This document shows, in pieces, positions 45,080 to 53,953 of a DNA stretch of 64,000 nucleotides. The stretch comes from Streptomyces sp. NBC_01689 (GTDB lineage Bacteria > Actinomycetota > Actinomycetes > Streptomycetales > Streptomycetaceae). The stretch lies in assembly GCF_036250675.1 (NCBI RefSeq), contig NZ_CP109592.1, positions 1,054,001 through 1,118,000 on the forward strand. The letters run 5' to 3'. Position 1 is the first letter of the stretch. Each line of letters begins with the position of its first letter. The notes below the pieces were generated by a model. The model saw only the letters and a program-made list of their open reading frames with translations. It did no database searches and was not told the origin of the DNA. The position numbers were made by a program, and so were the translations under genes.

Positions 45080-46138
45080 ATGAAGGGCCACGTCGTCCAC
45101 GACCTCAGGCAGACGGCCTGGGAGGAGGTCCCGGACCTCGCCGTCGGGAAGCCCTCCGAAGCCGCCGTACGCGTGGACCTTGTCACGATCTACGGAACGG
45201 TCCTGCATACCCTTGAGGACGATGTGCCCGGGGTGCAGCTGGGCACCGTCGGGGGCCACGAGGCCGTCGGTGAGATCGTCGGGGTCGGCAGTGACGTGCA
45301 GGCGCTACGACCGCGCGACCGAGTGCTGGTCTCCCGCATTGGCGCTTGCGGCCGCTGCCGCTACTGCCGCGAGGGCGCATGCCGCCGGTGCATGGACGGT
45401 GGCGGCTGGAACCTGGGCCTTCTGGTCGACGGTACCCAGGTCGGGTATCTCCCCGTCTTCTTCGCTGACCAGTCCGTGTACGCGCTGCCATGCGTGGTGG
45501 AGAGCAAGGACGTCATCCCGCTAGCGGACATATTCCCGTCCTCGTATGGGGTGGGCGTGCCCAATGGGTGCGCTCGCCCGGGCGACACCGCGGCAGTCGT
45601 CGGATCGGGGCTCATCGGTCTCGTGGCGATCGCCTCAGCGCGACTGTTCGCGTCCGAGCGGATGGTCGCCGTAGATCTGTTCGAGGCCCGGTTGGGGGCG
45701 GCGCGGCGGGTGGGTACCGACGCGGGCAGGAATCCCGAACAGCAGATCGCTGATCCCGCAGCCGGGCTCGGCGCGGACGTGGTCGTCGAAGCAGTCGGCG
45801 TGCCGGATAGCTCCGAGCTGGGCAGGTGCGTGGTGCGACTCGGTGGCCATGTAGCCGACATCGGCGTCCAGGCCAAGCCCGTCACGCTCCGCCTGAAAGA
45901 TTTGTGGATCAAGAACGTGACCATCACCGCCGGTCTCGAGGAGACCCACTCCACCCTCTTGCTGCTGTCGCCTGCCAGCAACTGGCCGGCTGCCCACACA
46001 CAGTTGATGATCCCCACCTTCCAGCGGGACCAAGCTGGCGGGGGCGTACGACGCCTTCGGCCGGGACGCCGGCCTGGCGTGTTCGAGGTGGTGCTCAGCG
46101 AGAAGCTGCACGTCGTTGTCGCCGCTCGCGCGGCCTGA
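45080..46138 (+). pseudogene. Zinc-type alcohol dehydrogenase, degenerate
   Basis: The reading follows medium-chain dehydrogenases: LGTVGGHEAVGEIVGVGSDV, a structural zinc loop GACGRCRYCREGACRRC, a Rossmann motif AAVVGSGLIGLVAIASARLF. The first catalytic-zinc Cys (ICGTD in relatives) is Tyr here (IYGTV). Near 46020-46080 the expected AYDAFGRDAGLA appears only in a different frame, and the end FEVVLSEKLHVV returns to the first, so compensating indels scramble about 20 codons. AGGAG precedes ATG 45080. It is probably a decayed relative of the ADH found in hypoxia/dormancy clusters. Confidence 0.65.
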
Positions 46139-46157
46139 CCAGAGGAGATGACGAGCT

Positions 46158-46832
46158 ATGACCAAACAGGCACAGACGAAGGAGATAGACGCCCCGCCAG
46201 CGGGCGACCTGGGCCGCCGAATTGCCGCGCGCCGTGTCGAACTCGGGCTGTCTCGGGGGGAGACCGCCGCCCGGGCCCACATGGCCACTGGCTATCTTCG
46301 CTACCTTGAACAGCATCCCGGTGCCGCGCCGAGCCGTGGTGCGCTACTCAAACTGGCGGCTGCGCTGAAGACCACTGCCTCGGCGCTCGCCGGAGGCGAC
46401 GTCGATTTGCCACCCGGTTTCGGGCAGGCTGGGTACGCTCCCAAGTTCACCGAACTCAGCAGGACCGAGTGCGGCGACCTGCTCTCGACACATGGGGTGG
46501 GAAGGCTCGCGCTGCCCACGGCCACGGGGCCGGTTATCGTGCCGGTCAACTACAGCGTTGTAGACGGCACGATAGTCTTCCGGACCGCCCGCGGAGCGAC
46601 ACCCTCGTTGGCCTCCGGCTGCCTAGTAGCCTTCGAGGTCGACCGAATCGACGACGCGTTCAGTCAGGGGTGGAGCGTTCTGGTACGCGGACACGCACAT
46701 CGGGTGACGGATCTCGGTGAGCGGCTCCGGGTCGCTGACCAGGCCCACAGCGCGCCATGGGCGGGCGGCCGACGCGATCTGTGGGTACGCATCGATCCGT
46801 TCGCCGTCACGGGACGCCGGATCGCGGTCTGA
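46158..46832 (+). CDS. XRE HTH + pyridoxamine-phosphate-oxidase-like (PNPOx) protein
   Basis: A 224-residue two-domain protein; AGAGGAG precedes the ATG. Residues about 18-75 are an XRE-type HTH (GRRIAARRVELGLSRGETAA, GYLRYLEQHPGA). Residues about 90-224 are a flavin-reductase-like split barrel (LLSTHGVGRLALPTATGPVI, VPVNYSVVDGTIVFRT, FEVDRIDDAFSQGWSVLVRG). Similar PNPOx proteins without the HTH occur in the mycobacterial DosR set; joining to XRE suggests a flavin- or F420-sensing regulator. A longer paralogue lies at 50537-51457. Confidence 0.88.
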   Translation: MTKQAQTKEIDAPPAGDLGRRIAARRVELGLSRGETAARAHMATGYLRYLEQHPGAAPSRGALLKLAAALKTTASALAGGDVDLPPGFGQAGYAPKFTELSRTECGDLLSTHGVGRLALPTATGPVIVPVNYSVVDGTIVFRTARGATPSLASGCLVAFEVDRIDDAFSQGWSVLVRGHAHRVTDLGERLRVADQAHSAPWAGGRRDLWVRIDPFAVTGRRIAV

Positions 46833-46984
46833 CCCGGGTCGTTATCAGGGCAGGCGGAGGCGAACGGTCCCCGGCCACACGCCCTAGCTGTATTGATCAC
46901 GAGCGTTGTTGGCACTCGCCGGTATGGCGAAGACCTCCGGTGTGGTGGAGGTGTCCAGGCTCCACACCACGCACGGAGGTCTTC

Positions 46985-47195
46985 GTGTCCCACCGTAGTG
47001 CCCGGCTGACCGTTCAGGGCAGGCGGCTGCTGGTCGAACGCGTCTGCGCGGGCCGCCCGGTCGCTCATGTGGCCGCCGAAACGGGCGTCTCGAGAGCAAC
47101 GGCCCACAAGTGGGTCCGCCGCTGGCGGGCCGAGCGCGAGGGAGGCCTGACCGGGAGCCCACCGATCGAACGGGAACATCCCCAGTACTCAGGGC
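46985..47195 (+). pseudogene. IS481-family transposase, N-terminal fragment
   Basis: VSHRSARLTVQGRRLLVERV then AGRPVAHVAAETGVSRATAH and KWVRRWRAEREGGL is the HTH start of IS481-type transposases. The integrase core is absent. Confidence 0.75.
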
Positions 47196-47319
47196 CGAAC
47201 AAATCCACTTGGTGCACATGTGGGATCCGCATCTGGCAGCGCTGCGCACGGTCGTCACGGCCGAGGAACCTTTCCCTCTCCTCCCGAGGCTCTGGAAGCT
47301 CAGGTATGCGCGGCGTGTC

Positions 47320-48195
47320 TCAGACCGGTTGCGGAACGACGGCGACCGGGCAGTCCGAGTGGTGCAGGAGCGTGTGAGCCACCCTCCCGAGCTGCAGACC
47401 GAAGTGTCCGTGTCGCCGCTGGGCGCCGACGACGATCATGTCGGCCTCTGCCGACGCTTTCAGGAGAATCCGGTGGGCGGGGCCTTCGAGCGGCTGACGT
47501 CGGACATCGACCCGTGGGTGCTCTCGTACGGCCTCACGCAGTGCGTCGTCGAGGACGTTGGCAGCCCGCTCCTCGCGCAGCCTGGCAGCGTCGTCGGCGA
47601 TCAGCATGTGGTCCACGGGTTCCTGCGACGGATTGCGCCAGGCCCGTACGGCCGTCAGGTCGCAGCCTCGCACCTCCGCCTCACGGACGGCGAACCGTAC
47701 CGCCGCCGCGCTGCCGGTCGCGTCACCGACACCCACGACGACGCGGCCAAAGGCTCCCCGGCGGTTGGGTTCCGCGCCTCGGACCACGACGACCGGGCAG
47801 ACGGCGCGTGCCGCAACCGCAAGGCTTACGGACCCCAGGAGCATCCCGGCGATCCCGCCTCGCCCGCGTGAGCCCGTGACCAGAGCGAACGCCTCAGGGC
47901 CCGCCCGCAGCAGCACGGACACGGCGTCCTGGGCCAGTGCCTCACCCGAGACCTTCAGCTCGGGGTGGCGGCGGCGGGCCCGTTCCACGCAGGAGGCGAC
48001 GATGTGCTCGGCCATGACCTCCTCGGCCGGGCGGTCCGTAGTGAAGGACGGCTGGGCTCCCTCGTACATCTCCCAGAGGGAGGCATGGACGAGGTGAAGG
48101 GGCAGCCCGTGCCGTACCGCCTCGTCCACGGCCCAGTCGACAGCCGTCAGACTGGAGTCCGATCCGTCGACACCCACGACCAGTGGGAGGTCCAT
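47320..48195 (-). CDS. Universal stress protein, tandem USP domains
   Basis: A 291-residue tandem Usp protein; ATG 48195 is chosen because VVGVDGSDSS follows at once. Domain 1 carries the ATP-type loop VTGSRGRGGIAGMLLGSVSL; domain 2 (from FGRVVVGVGDATGSAAAVRF) has an altered loop GAQRRHGHFGLQLGRVAHTL. It matches the dormancy-regulon USPs of actinobacteria (Rv2623-like). It is divergent from the broken CBS-BON gene, with about 190 bp between, a likely shared control region. Confidence 0.9.
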   Translation of the reverse strand: MDLPLVVGVDGSDSSLTAVDWAVDEAVRHGLPLHLVHASLWEMYEGAQPSFTTDRPAEEVMAEHIVASCVERARRRHPELKVSGEALAQDAVSVLLRAGPEAFALVTGSRGRGGIAGMLLGSVSLAVAARAVCPVVVVRGAEPNRRGAFGRVVVGVGDATGSAAAVRFAVREAEVRGCDLTAVRAWRNPSQEPVDHMLIADDAARLREERAANVLDDALREAVREHPRVDVRRQPLEGPAHRILLKASAEADMIVVGAQRRHGHFGLQLGRVAHTLLHHSDCPVAVVPQPV

Positions 48196-48385
48196 CGCCG
48201 TCACCGCCTTCGCCGCCCGGTAGCCGAGAGCCCCCTGTGAATACCGTCGCACTGCCTGCTCGGCGCCGCGACACGCCACCAGGCGGACTGGTCGGTCCCC
48301 GGCCGGTTTGCGGCGTGTGCGCCGGCCGTGATGCTGGAGGGGTGGCCGAGCCAACCACCTCCGAAACCCGCCGAGGACTCAGGAC

Positions 48386-48947
48386 ATGCCTGTCGCCGTC
48401 GGGCGCGACGCGCACTTCAAGGAGATCGTGCAGGTCACGGACGAGCGCCACGTGAGTGCCGTGCCGGTCGTCAGCGGTGAAGGGAAGGTCGTCGGTGTGG
48501 TGTCCGAGGCCGATCTGCTGCCCAAGGAGGAATTCCGGAACCGCGAGCCGACCCGCTTCGAGCGGATCCGACGCCGGTCCGACCTGACCAAGACGGAGGG
48601 CATGACCGCCGGGAGGTGATGAGCACGCCCGCCGTCACGGTCCGACCGGACGATACCCTCGCCCAGGCGGCTCGCCTGATGGCCGTGCAGCACGTCAAGC
48701 GCCTGCCGGTGGTCGACGACGCGGATAGGCTGTGCGGGGTCGTCAGCCACGGCGACGAGGAGGTCCGCCGCACGGTGGTGCCCACCTGTTCCCCCTGCAC
48801 GCTCAAGCCATCCACGTGTCCGTGCGGGACGGGATCGTCACGCTCCGCAGGCCCGTCCACGACGCTTCGCTCATCTGGGTCGCCGAGCGCCTCGTCCGCG
48901 GGCTGGAGGGCGCGGTGGGTGTCGAGCCGCTACTGAGTGGAGAGGAA
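48386..48947 (+). pseudogene. CBS-BON domain protein with frameshifts
   Basis: The first CBS half reads VTDERHVSAVPVVSGEGKVV GVVSEADLLPKEEF. At 48610-48620 a base is missing from a G run, so the frame ends in TGA, and the second CBS continues in another frame as MSTPAVTVRPDDTLAQAARL MAVQHVKRLPVVDD. Near 48750-48790 the segment between GVVSHGD and EEVRR is deleted, and a second shift leads to the BON-like HVSVRDGIVTLRRPVHDASL. The intact family member at 51578-52252 shows what is lost. Confidence 0.8.
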
Positions 48948-49009
48948 CCGAGCCCGGTCGGCCCCTGCCCGGCGGAGTGCCCCCTCCCTCCCTCCCCCCC
49001 CCGTTATGT

Positions 49010-49261
49010 TTTCCGCGGTCCTGCAAGAGGGCCGCTGGCCTCCGGGCCCGGCATGGCTGTTCCCCCCTGTCGAACCGATGACCTGGGGGGTGGTGCCACC
49101 GGGCCCGAGAGGCGCCGTTGGAGACGCTGATCAGAGGTCCGGCCACCGTCCGGTCCGGCGCAATGCCGGGCAGTTCGCGGGCGGCAGGTCTGCATAACGT
49201 GGATGCGCGCACGACGCCAACGCCCCGGCCAGCACACACGACATCCGTTCGGGAGGACGGC
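49010..49261 (+). ncRNA. Possible IS110 bridge-RNA region
   Basis: IS110 elements of the IS110 group encode a bridge RNA in the non-coding left end upstream of the recombinase. This stretch has that position, is GC-rich, and contains several self-complementary parts such as GGGCCGCTGGCCTCCGGGCCC. I cannot define the loops or confirm it. Confidence 0.25.
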
Positions 49262-50464
49262 TTGAACGACAGCGACGAGACAGACGTCTTCCTCGGTTTG
49301 GACGTCGGCAAGACCACCCACCACGGGCACGGGCTCACCCCGGCCGGCAAGAAGGTCTTCGACAAGCAGCTGCCCAACACCGAACCGAAGCTGCGGGACG
49401 TCTTCGAGAAGCTGAAGACCAAGTTCGGCACCGTCCTGGTGATCGTCGACCAGCCCGCCTCCATCGGCGCCCTCCCGCTGACGGTCGCCCGGGACACCGG
49501 CTGCAAGGTCGCCTATCTGCCCGGCCTGGCCATGCGGCGGATCGCCGACCTCTACCCCGGCGAGGCGAAAACCGACGCGAAGGACGCCGCGGTGATTGCG
49601 GACGCGGCCCGCACCATGCCGCACACCCTGCGCTCGCTGGAACTCACCGACGAGATCACAGCCGAGCTGACCGTGCTCGTCGGCTTCGACCAGGACCTCG
49701 CCGCCGAGGCCACCCGCACATCCAACAGGATCCGCGGCCTGCTCACCCAGTTCCACCCCAGCCTCGAGCGGGTCCTCGGCCCACGCCTGGACCACAGCGC
49801 CGTGACCTGGCTGCTGGAACGCTACGGATCTCCGGCGGCCCTGCGGAAAGCTGGGCGACGCAAGCTTGTTGAAGTGATCCGGCCCAAGGCCCCGCGCATG
49901 GCGACACGCCTGATCGACGACGTCTTCGACGCACTCGACGAGCAGACCGTCGTGGTCCCGGGCACCGGCACCCTCGACATCGTGATCCCATCCCTGGCCC
50001 GCTCGCTCGGCGCCGTTCACGAACAAAGACGGGCGGCACAAGCCCAGATCACAGCCCTGCTGGAGGATCACCCTCTTTCCAAGGTCCTGACGTCGCTGCC
50101 CGGCGTCGGCGTCAGGACCGCCGCTGCATTGCTGGTCACCGTCGGCGACGGAACCAGCTTCCCCACCGCCGCCCATCTGGCCTCCTACGCCGGCCTCGCC
50201 CCGACAACAAAGTCGTCGGGGACCTCGATCCACGGCGAACACGCGCCCAGAGGCGGCAACCGGCAGCTCAAACGCGCGATGTTCCTGTCCGCGTTCGCCG
50301 CTCTGCACGATCCCGCCTCCCGCACCTACTACGACAAATGCCGCACCAGAGGAAAGACCCACACGCAAGCCCTCCTCCGGCTCGCCCGACAACGCATCAA
50401 CGTGCTCTTCGCCATGCTCCGCGACGGCACCTTCTACGAACCCAGAACCCCACGCCTCGCTTGA
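49262..50464 (+). CDS. IS110-family transposase (DEDD recombinase)
   Basis: About 400 residues from TTG 49262 (an upstream in-frame start at 49118 is possible). N-terminal RuvC-like DEDD domain: FLGLDVGKTTHHGHGL (first Asp), TVLVIVDQPASIGALPL (Glu/Asp region), EAKTDAKDAAVIADAARTMP (last two Asp). C-terminal transposase_20 domain: SLPGVGVRTAAALLVTVGDG and ASYAGLAPTTKSSGTSIHGE with the Ser, then RGGNRQLKRAMFLSAFAALH. Complete and possibly active. Confidence 0.9.
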   Translation: MNDSDETDVFLGLDVGKTTHHGHGLTPAGKKVFDKQLPNTEPKLRDVFEKLKTKFGTVLVIVDQPASIGALPLTVARDTGCKVAYLPGLAMRRIADLYPGEAKTDAKDAAVIADAARTMPHTLRSLELTDEITAELTVLVGFDQDLAAEATRTSNRIRGLLTQFHPSLERVLGPRLDHSAVTWLLERYGSPAALRKAGRRKLVEVIRPKAPRMATRLIDDVFDALDEQTVVVPGTGTLDIVIPSLARSLGAVHEQRRAAQAQITALLEDHPLSKVLTSLPGVGVRTAAALLVTVGDGTSFPTAAHLASYAGLAPTTKSSGTSIHGEHAPRGGNRQLKRAMFLSAFAALHDPASRTYYDKCRTRGKTHTQALLRLARQRINVLFAMLRDGTFYEPRTPRLA

Positions 50465-50536
50465 CCAAAGACATAGAGGCACCCCCCCCGCCCCGCGGGC
50501 ACGGGGGGGCACACTCCGGTTCACCTGGGTGGCTGT

Positions 50537-51457
50537 CTACTGATCAGCCGGCGTGATGCGACGGCCCGTCATGCTCGTGGGCCGGATCGACACCCACGTC
50601 TCGCGCTCACCGCCGGCCCAGGGGGTGGTGTGCGCATGCTGGGTGAGCTTGCGCACGGCCTCCGGCTTCGTCACCACGCTCGCGGGGCCGACGGCGAGCA
50701 CGCTCCAGCCCTGGCTCATGGCGTCGTCCACGTGGTCGACCTCGAAGGCGACCTCCGTCCCCGCTGCCGGGGCCGCCACGGAGTCGGGCGCGGTCCGGAA
50801 GACGATGGCGTCGTCGACCATCTCGTAGTTGACCGGGACGACCACTGGGCGGCCGTCGGATGCCGACATCGCGACGCGCCCCACGCCGTGCGTGGACAGC
50901 AGGGTCCGGCACTCCTCCGGGGCCAGGCTCCGCAGCCGGGGGTGGAGCAATGCATGTCCCTGACCGGGTGGAAGATCCATGCTTCCGCCACGGAGTGCGG
51001 CGACCGTCGTGCCCAGCGCGTCGGCCAGCCGGATGAGAGTCGCCAGACTCGGGTCAGAGGGCTGCTCCTCCAGGTAGGCGAGGTAGTCGGGCGACATCAT
51101 GGCACGGCGTGCCGCTTCTACAAGGCTCAGCCCCTGCCGTCGGCGTTCGACCCCCACACGCCGTCCGATGTCGCCGGGATTGGCCGCTCTGGCCGACCAC
51201 GGGGCGGTGAACACGCTCTCCGTCTCGTGTGTGTCTGGCAGCGGCTCAGGCCCGGCCCCTGAGTGTTCATGTCCGAGATGGTGAATGTGGGCGTCGGGCC
51301 CGGGAAACACGAGCGTCACTTCATCCGTGTCCGACCAACGCACATCGTAGGGAGGTGTTCCGTCCTCGTGGTGGAGTCCGACGATCTCGCCATCGCGGCT
51401 GGCTGCGCCGGTCGCCGGACTTTCGACGACGAGTTGATCGCCAAGGTGAGCTCGCAT
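50537..51457 (-). CDS. DUF1918-XRE-PNPOx three-domain fusion protein
   Basis: A 306-residue protein; ATG 51457 has GAGGAGG about 9 nt upstream. Residues 1-62 are a DUF1918 domain (MRAHLGDQLVVESPATGAAS, HEDGTPPYDVRWSDTDEVTL), normally a free-standing small protein in actinobacteria. Residues about 95-155 are an XRE HTH (GRRVGVERRRQGLSLVEAAR, YLAYLEEQPSDPSLATLIRL). The rest is a PNPOx split barrel (LLSTHGVGRVAMSASDGRPV, FEVDHVDDAMSQGWSVLAVG). It is a longer paralogue of the protein at 46158-46832. It starts about 120 bp from, and is divergent to, the intact CBS-BON gene. Confidence 0.88.
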   Translation of the reverse strand: MRAHLGDQLVVESPATGAASRDGEIVGLHHEDGTPPYDVRWSDTDEVTLVFPGPDAHIHHLGHEHSGAGPEPLPDTHETESVFTAPWSARAANPGDIGRRVGVERRRQGLSLVEAARRAMMSPDYLAYLEEQPSDPSLATLIRLADALGTTVAALRGGSMDLPPGQGHALLHPRLRSLAPEECRTLLSTHGVGRVAMSASDGRPVVVPVNYEMVDDAIVFRTAPDSVAAPAAGTEVAFEVDHVDDAMSQGWSVLAVGPASVVTKPEAVRKLTQHAHTTPWAGGERETWVSIRPTSMTGRRITPADQ

Positions 51458-51577
51458 GATCGCCGCCCTCTCCTCAGAATGGTGCTGTATCCAACCTGCC
51501 ACGCGGACCAAACCGCCGCACGAGGCGGCGGCGGCCGCGTCTCCGCGAGGTGGGCGGGCCCGTTTCCGGGAGGCGAC

Positions 51578-52252
51578 ATGCACCACCGAACGGTCGAGGA
51601 GCTGATGAGCCGGGACGTCGTCCGGGCGCGGCGTGACACGCCCTTCAAGGAGCTCGTCAGACTGCTGGAGGAAAACGGCGTCACCGCCGTGCCCGTGGTG
51701 GACGAGCTGGACCGTCCTCTGGGCGTGGTGTCCGAGGCCGACCTGCTGCGCAAGAGCGCCGACCAGGCCGACCCCTCGGGCAGGACACCCATCCCGCACC
51801 TGGAGGCCTGGGAACAGGCCAAGGCCGAGGGCTCCCGCGCCGAGGAACTGATGTCCGCTCCCCCGGTGTGCGCACGTCCGGAGTGGACCGTGGTCGAGGC
51901 CGCCCGCCTCATGGAGACCCAGAACGTCAAACGACTGCCCGTGGTGGACGAGACGGACCGGCTCCTCGGCATCGTCAGCCGCGGCGATCTGCTGCGGGTC
52001 TTCCTCCGCCGTGACGAGGCCATCCGTGAGGAGATCACCGGCGACCTGTTGCGGCGAACCTTGGGACTCGATCCACGGGACGTGAGCGCGGAGGTGCGCG
52101 ACGGGCGGGTGACCCTCGCCGGCACCGTCGGCTACCGGAGTCTGATCCCCGTAGTCGACCAGTTGTGCCGTGGCGTCGACGGCGTGGTGTCGGTCTCGGG
52201 GAATCTCTCCTACAAGAAGGACGACTCCCGGAAGGCATCCACCGACACTTGA
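51578..52252 (+). CDS. CBS-pair and BON domain protein
   Basis: A 224-residue protein; GGGAGG precedes ATG 51578. CBS 1 (about 1-60: VEELMSRDVVRARRDTPFKE, VPVVDELDRPLGVVSEADLL), CBS 2 (about 85-145: MSAPPVCARPEWTVVEAARL, RLPVVDETDRLLGIVSRGDL), then a BON domain (about 160-215: VSAEVRDGRVTLAGTVGYRS). CBS pairs sense adenosyl ligands; BON may bind membranes or phospholipids. Related CBS proteins (for example Hrp1/Rv2626c) belong to hypoxia regulons. Intact, unlike its paralogue at 48386. Confidence 0.9.
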   Translation: MHHRTVEELMSRDVVRARRDTPFKELVRLLEENGVTAVPVVDELDRPLGVVSEADLLRKSADQADPSGRTPIPHLEAWEQAKAEGSRAEELMSAPPVCARPEWTVVEAARLMETQNVKRLPVVDETDRLLGIVSRGDLLRVFLRRDEAIREEITGDLLRRTLGLDPRDVSAEVRDGRVTLAGTVGYRSLIPVVDQLCRGVDGVVSVSGNLSYKKDDSRKASTDT

Positions 52253-52289
52253 GTCGGGCCGCCTTCAGTCCCCGAGTTCAAGCGGGGCG

Positions 52290-52564
52290 CCCAACGGTCT
52301 GAGGAATGCTGGGACGGGCCGCCGTCATGCCTTGGACGTCGCGTTCGGTGGCGTTCAGCAGTTGGTGGGCGAGAGGTCGTGCACAGCCCTCCCTGCCGCC
52401 AATTCGTCGCCGATCCCCGGCACGTTCGTGTCCGCCGGACTGCATTGCGCGGTTCCGTGCCCGGTGAGCGCCGTGTGCCGGTGCCAGCGTGATCTGTGCC
52501 TTCGTCGTCCGTGGTCGTCTTCGAAGAGGTGGAGACGCACGCTCCACTGTCCGGTGTGCGACAT
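52290..52564 (-). pseudogene. DUF1876 (Rv1738-like) protein, frameshifted
   Basis: From ATG 52562-52564, with GGAG upstream, the frame reads MSHTGQWSVRLHLFEDDHGR, the DUF1876 start. About ten codons are then out of frame (TTKAQITLAPAH in a neighbouring frame), it returns to HTALTGHGTAQCSPADTNVP, and it ends early at LSPTNC, while AHQLLNATERDVQGMTA follows in another frame. DUF1876 proteins are hypoxia-induced in mycobacteria. At least three small indels make this copy nonfunctional. Confidence 0.7.
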
Positions 52565-52811
52565 CGTTCTCTCCTTTACCTGCGTGTTCGCGAGCGGCTC
52601 GAGTGGAGCAGCGGCGCTCCAGGCGACCGCAACGGACGGGTGGGACGTCTGGAAACTGGGGGTGGGTGGCATCCAGTCGGCCACTGGGCGGCCCCCGGTC
52701 TTTCCGCGACCAGACTCCAGCGCGCATCGGCCACAGGGCCGAAAGTCCCCAACCAACCGGCGACCGACTCCGGAAGCCGACTGCGTCCCGTTCCCCCCGC
52801 GGTAGGGGGGT

Positions 52812-53630
52812 TCACAGCTGAGGGACGACGGCGACGGGACACGGTGCGTGATGCAGTAGCGCGTGGTTGATCAGGCCGAGCTGCAGGCCTGTGTGTCCAA
52901 GTCGTCGACGGGCGCCGACGACCAACAGATCCGCCGCCGACGCGGCTTCCAGCAGCGCTGAGCGAGCCGGTTTCTCGATGAGCCTCCTGCTCACCGCCGA
53001 GTCTCGGTAACGCTGAGCAGGGTGGCGCAGAGCATCGTCGAGGACCTGCGCCGGCGGGCGCCGGTGGGCCTCCAGGAACCACGACGGGGCCTGTGGGGTC
53101 GTACAAGCACCGGACGGTGCACTCCAGGCATGCACCGCGACGAGTGGGCAGCCTCGTACATGCGCCTCGCGCAACGCGAAGTCGACGGCCGTACCGCTGC
53201 CTTCCCCGTCCTCGATGCCCACGACCACGTTTCCGAACCGGGCAGCTCGATGCTCCGGGGATCCGCGCACCACGACGACCGGACAATCGGCACATGCCGC
53301 GACGGCGAGGCTGACCGAACCCAGGAGCATGCCGTCGAGATCTCCGAGTCCCCTGGACCCCAGCACCAGCGCGAAGGCATTGCGGCCTTTGCCGACCAGA
53401 GCCGAAGCCGCGTCCTCGTTCGAGACCTCGCTGGACAACCGGACCACTGGAGCGCACTTCTGAGCGCGCGCGGAGGCGGCGCTGATCACGTGGGACGCTT
53501 CCAGCTCTCCGGCCGCCGCGTGCAGCAGATGGAGCGGGACCCCGTGCCGGGCCGCCTCGGCAGCGGCCCATTCGACCGCCTCCAGACTCGCCTCGGATCC
53601 GTCGACGCCCACCACCAGGGGAATCGTCAC
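52812..53630 (-). CDS. Universal stress protein, tandem USP domains
   Basis: A 272-residue tandem Usp protein. GTG 53628-53630 is chosen because of GAGGAG upstream and the immediate IPLVVGVDGSEASLEAVEWA. Domain 1 has the loop LGSRGLGDLDGMLLGSVSLA; domain 2 begins FGNVVVGIEDGEGSGTAVDF and ends GARRRLGHTGLQLGLINHAL. It is similar to the USP at 47320-48195 and probably a local duplicate. It is divergent from the Rv2004c-like gene; the 323-bp gap (53631-53953) holds no other gene and is a likely regulatory region. Confidence 0.9.
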   Translation of the reverse strand: MTIPLVVGVDGSEASLEAVEWAAAEAARHGVPLHLLHAAAGELEASHVISAASARAQKCAPVVRLSSEVSNEDAASALVGKGRNAFALVLGSRGLGDLDGMLLGSVSLAVAACADCPVVVVRGSPEHRAARFGNVVVGIEDGEGSGTAVDFALREAHVRGCPLVAVHAWSAPSGACTTPQAPSWFLEAHRRPPAQVLDDALRHPAQRYRDSAVSRRLIEKPARSALLEAASAADLLVVGARRRLGHTGLQLGLINHALLHHAPCPVAVVPQL

Positions 53631-53953
53631 CGCCCGTCTCCTCTCGTGCCGGATTCCACGATCTCGCCGCTCCACCGCGGCCCCCGCATGCGCCACGGTG
53701 AAGCACAAGGGATCCTCGAAGGGAGAGAGGCCTCGCGCCCGGTATGCAGGTGACGCACGATCCATGCATCTGGCCGGACTCGTCCGCCGCCCCCTCCAGC
53801 TTCTTACGAGACGGAGGCCGTCGCCATGCCACCAGCAGTCGTCACCGCAGGCCTCATGGCACGTCGGCGAGCCTGGCCGATGCCCGCTGGGCCGCCACCG
53901 CACGGACGAGGACGCCGCACACCACGGGCGCTTCCCAGTCGCCGCCGTTCCTC

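Larger units (their letters stand above)
49000..50520 (+). mobile_element. IS110-family insertion sequence (ends approximate)
   Basis: An intact IS110-type recombinase gene with about 300 nt of non-coding DNA on its 5' side and about 55 nt on its 3' side, as in this family, which has no obvious inverted repeats. Exact ends cannot be set by eye; C- and G-rich runs at 48980-49010 and 50480-50510 blur them. Confidence 0.6.

Noticed and set aside
49004..50524. A 506-codon minus-strand frame.
   Set aside because: Shadow of the IS110 transposase; the plus strand carries all DEDD and transposase_20 motifs.
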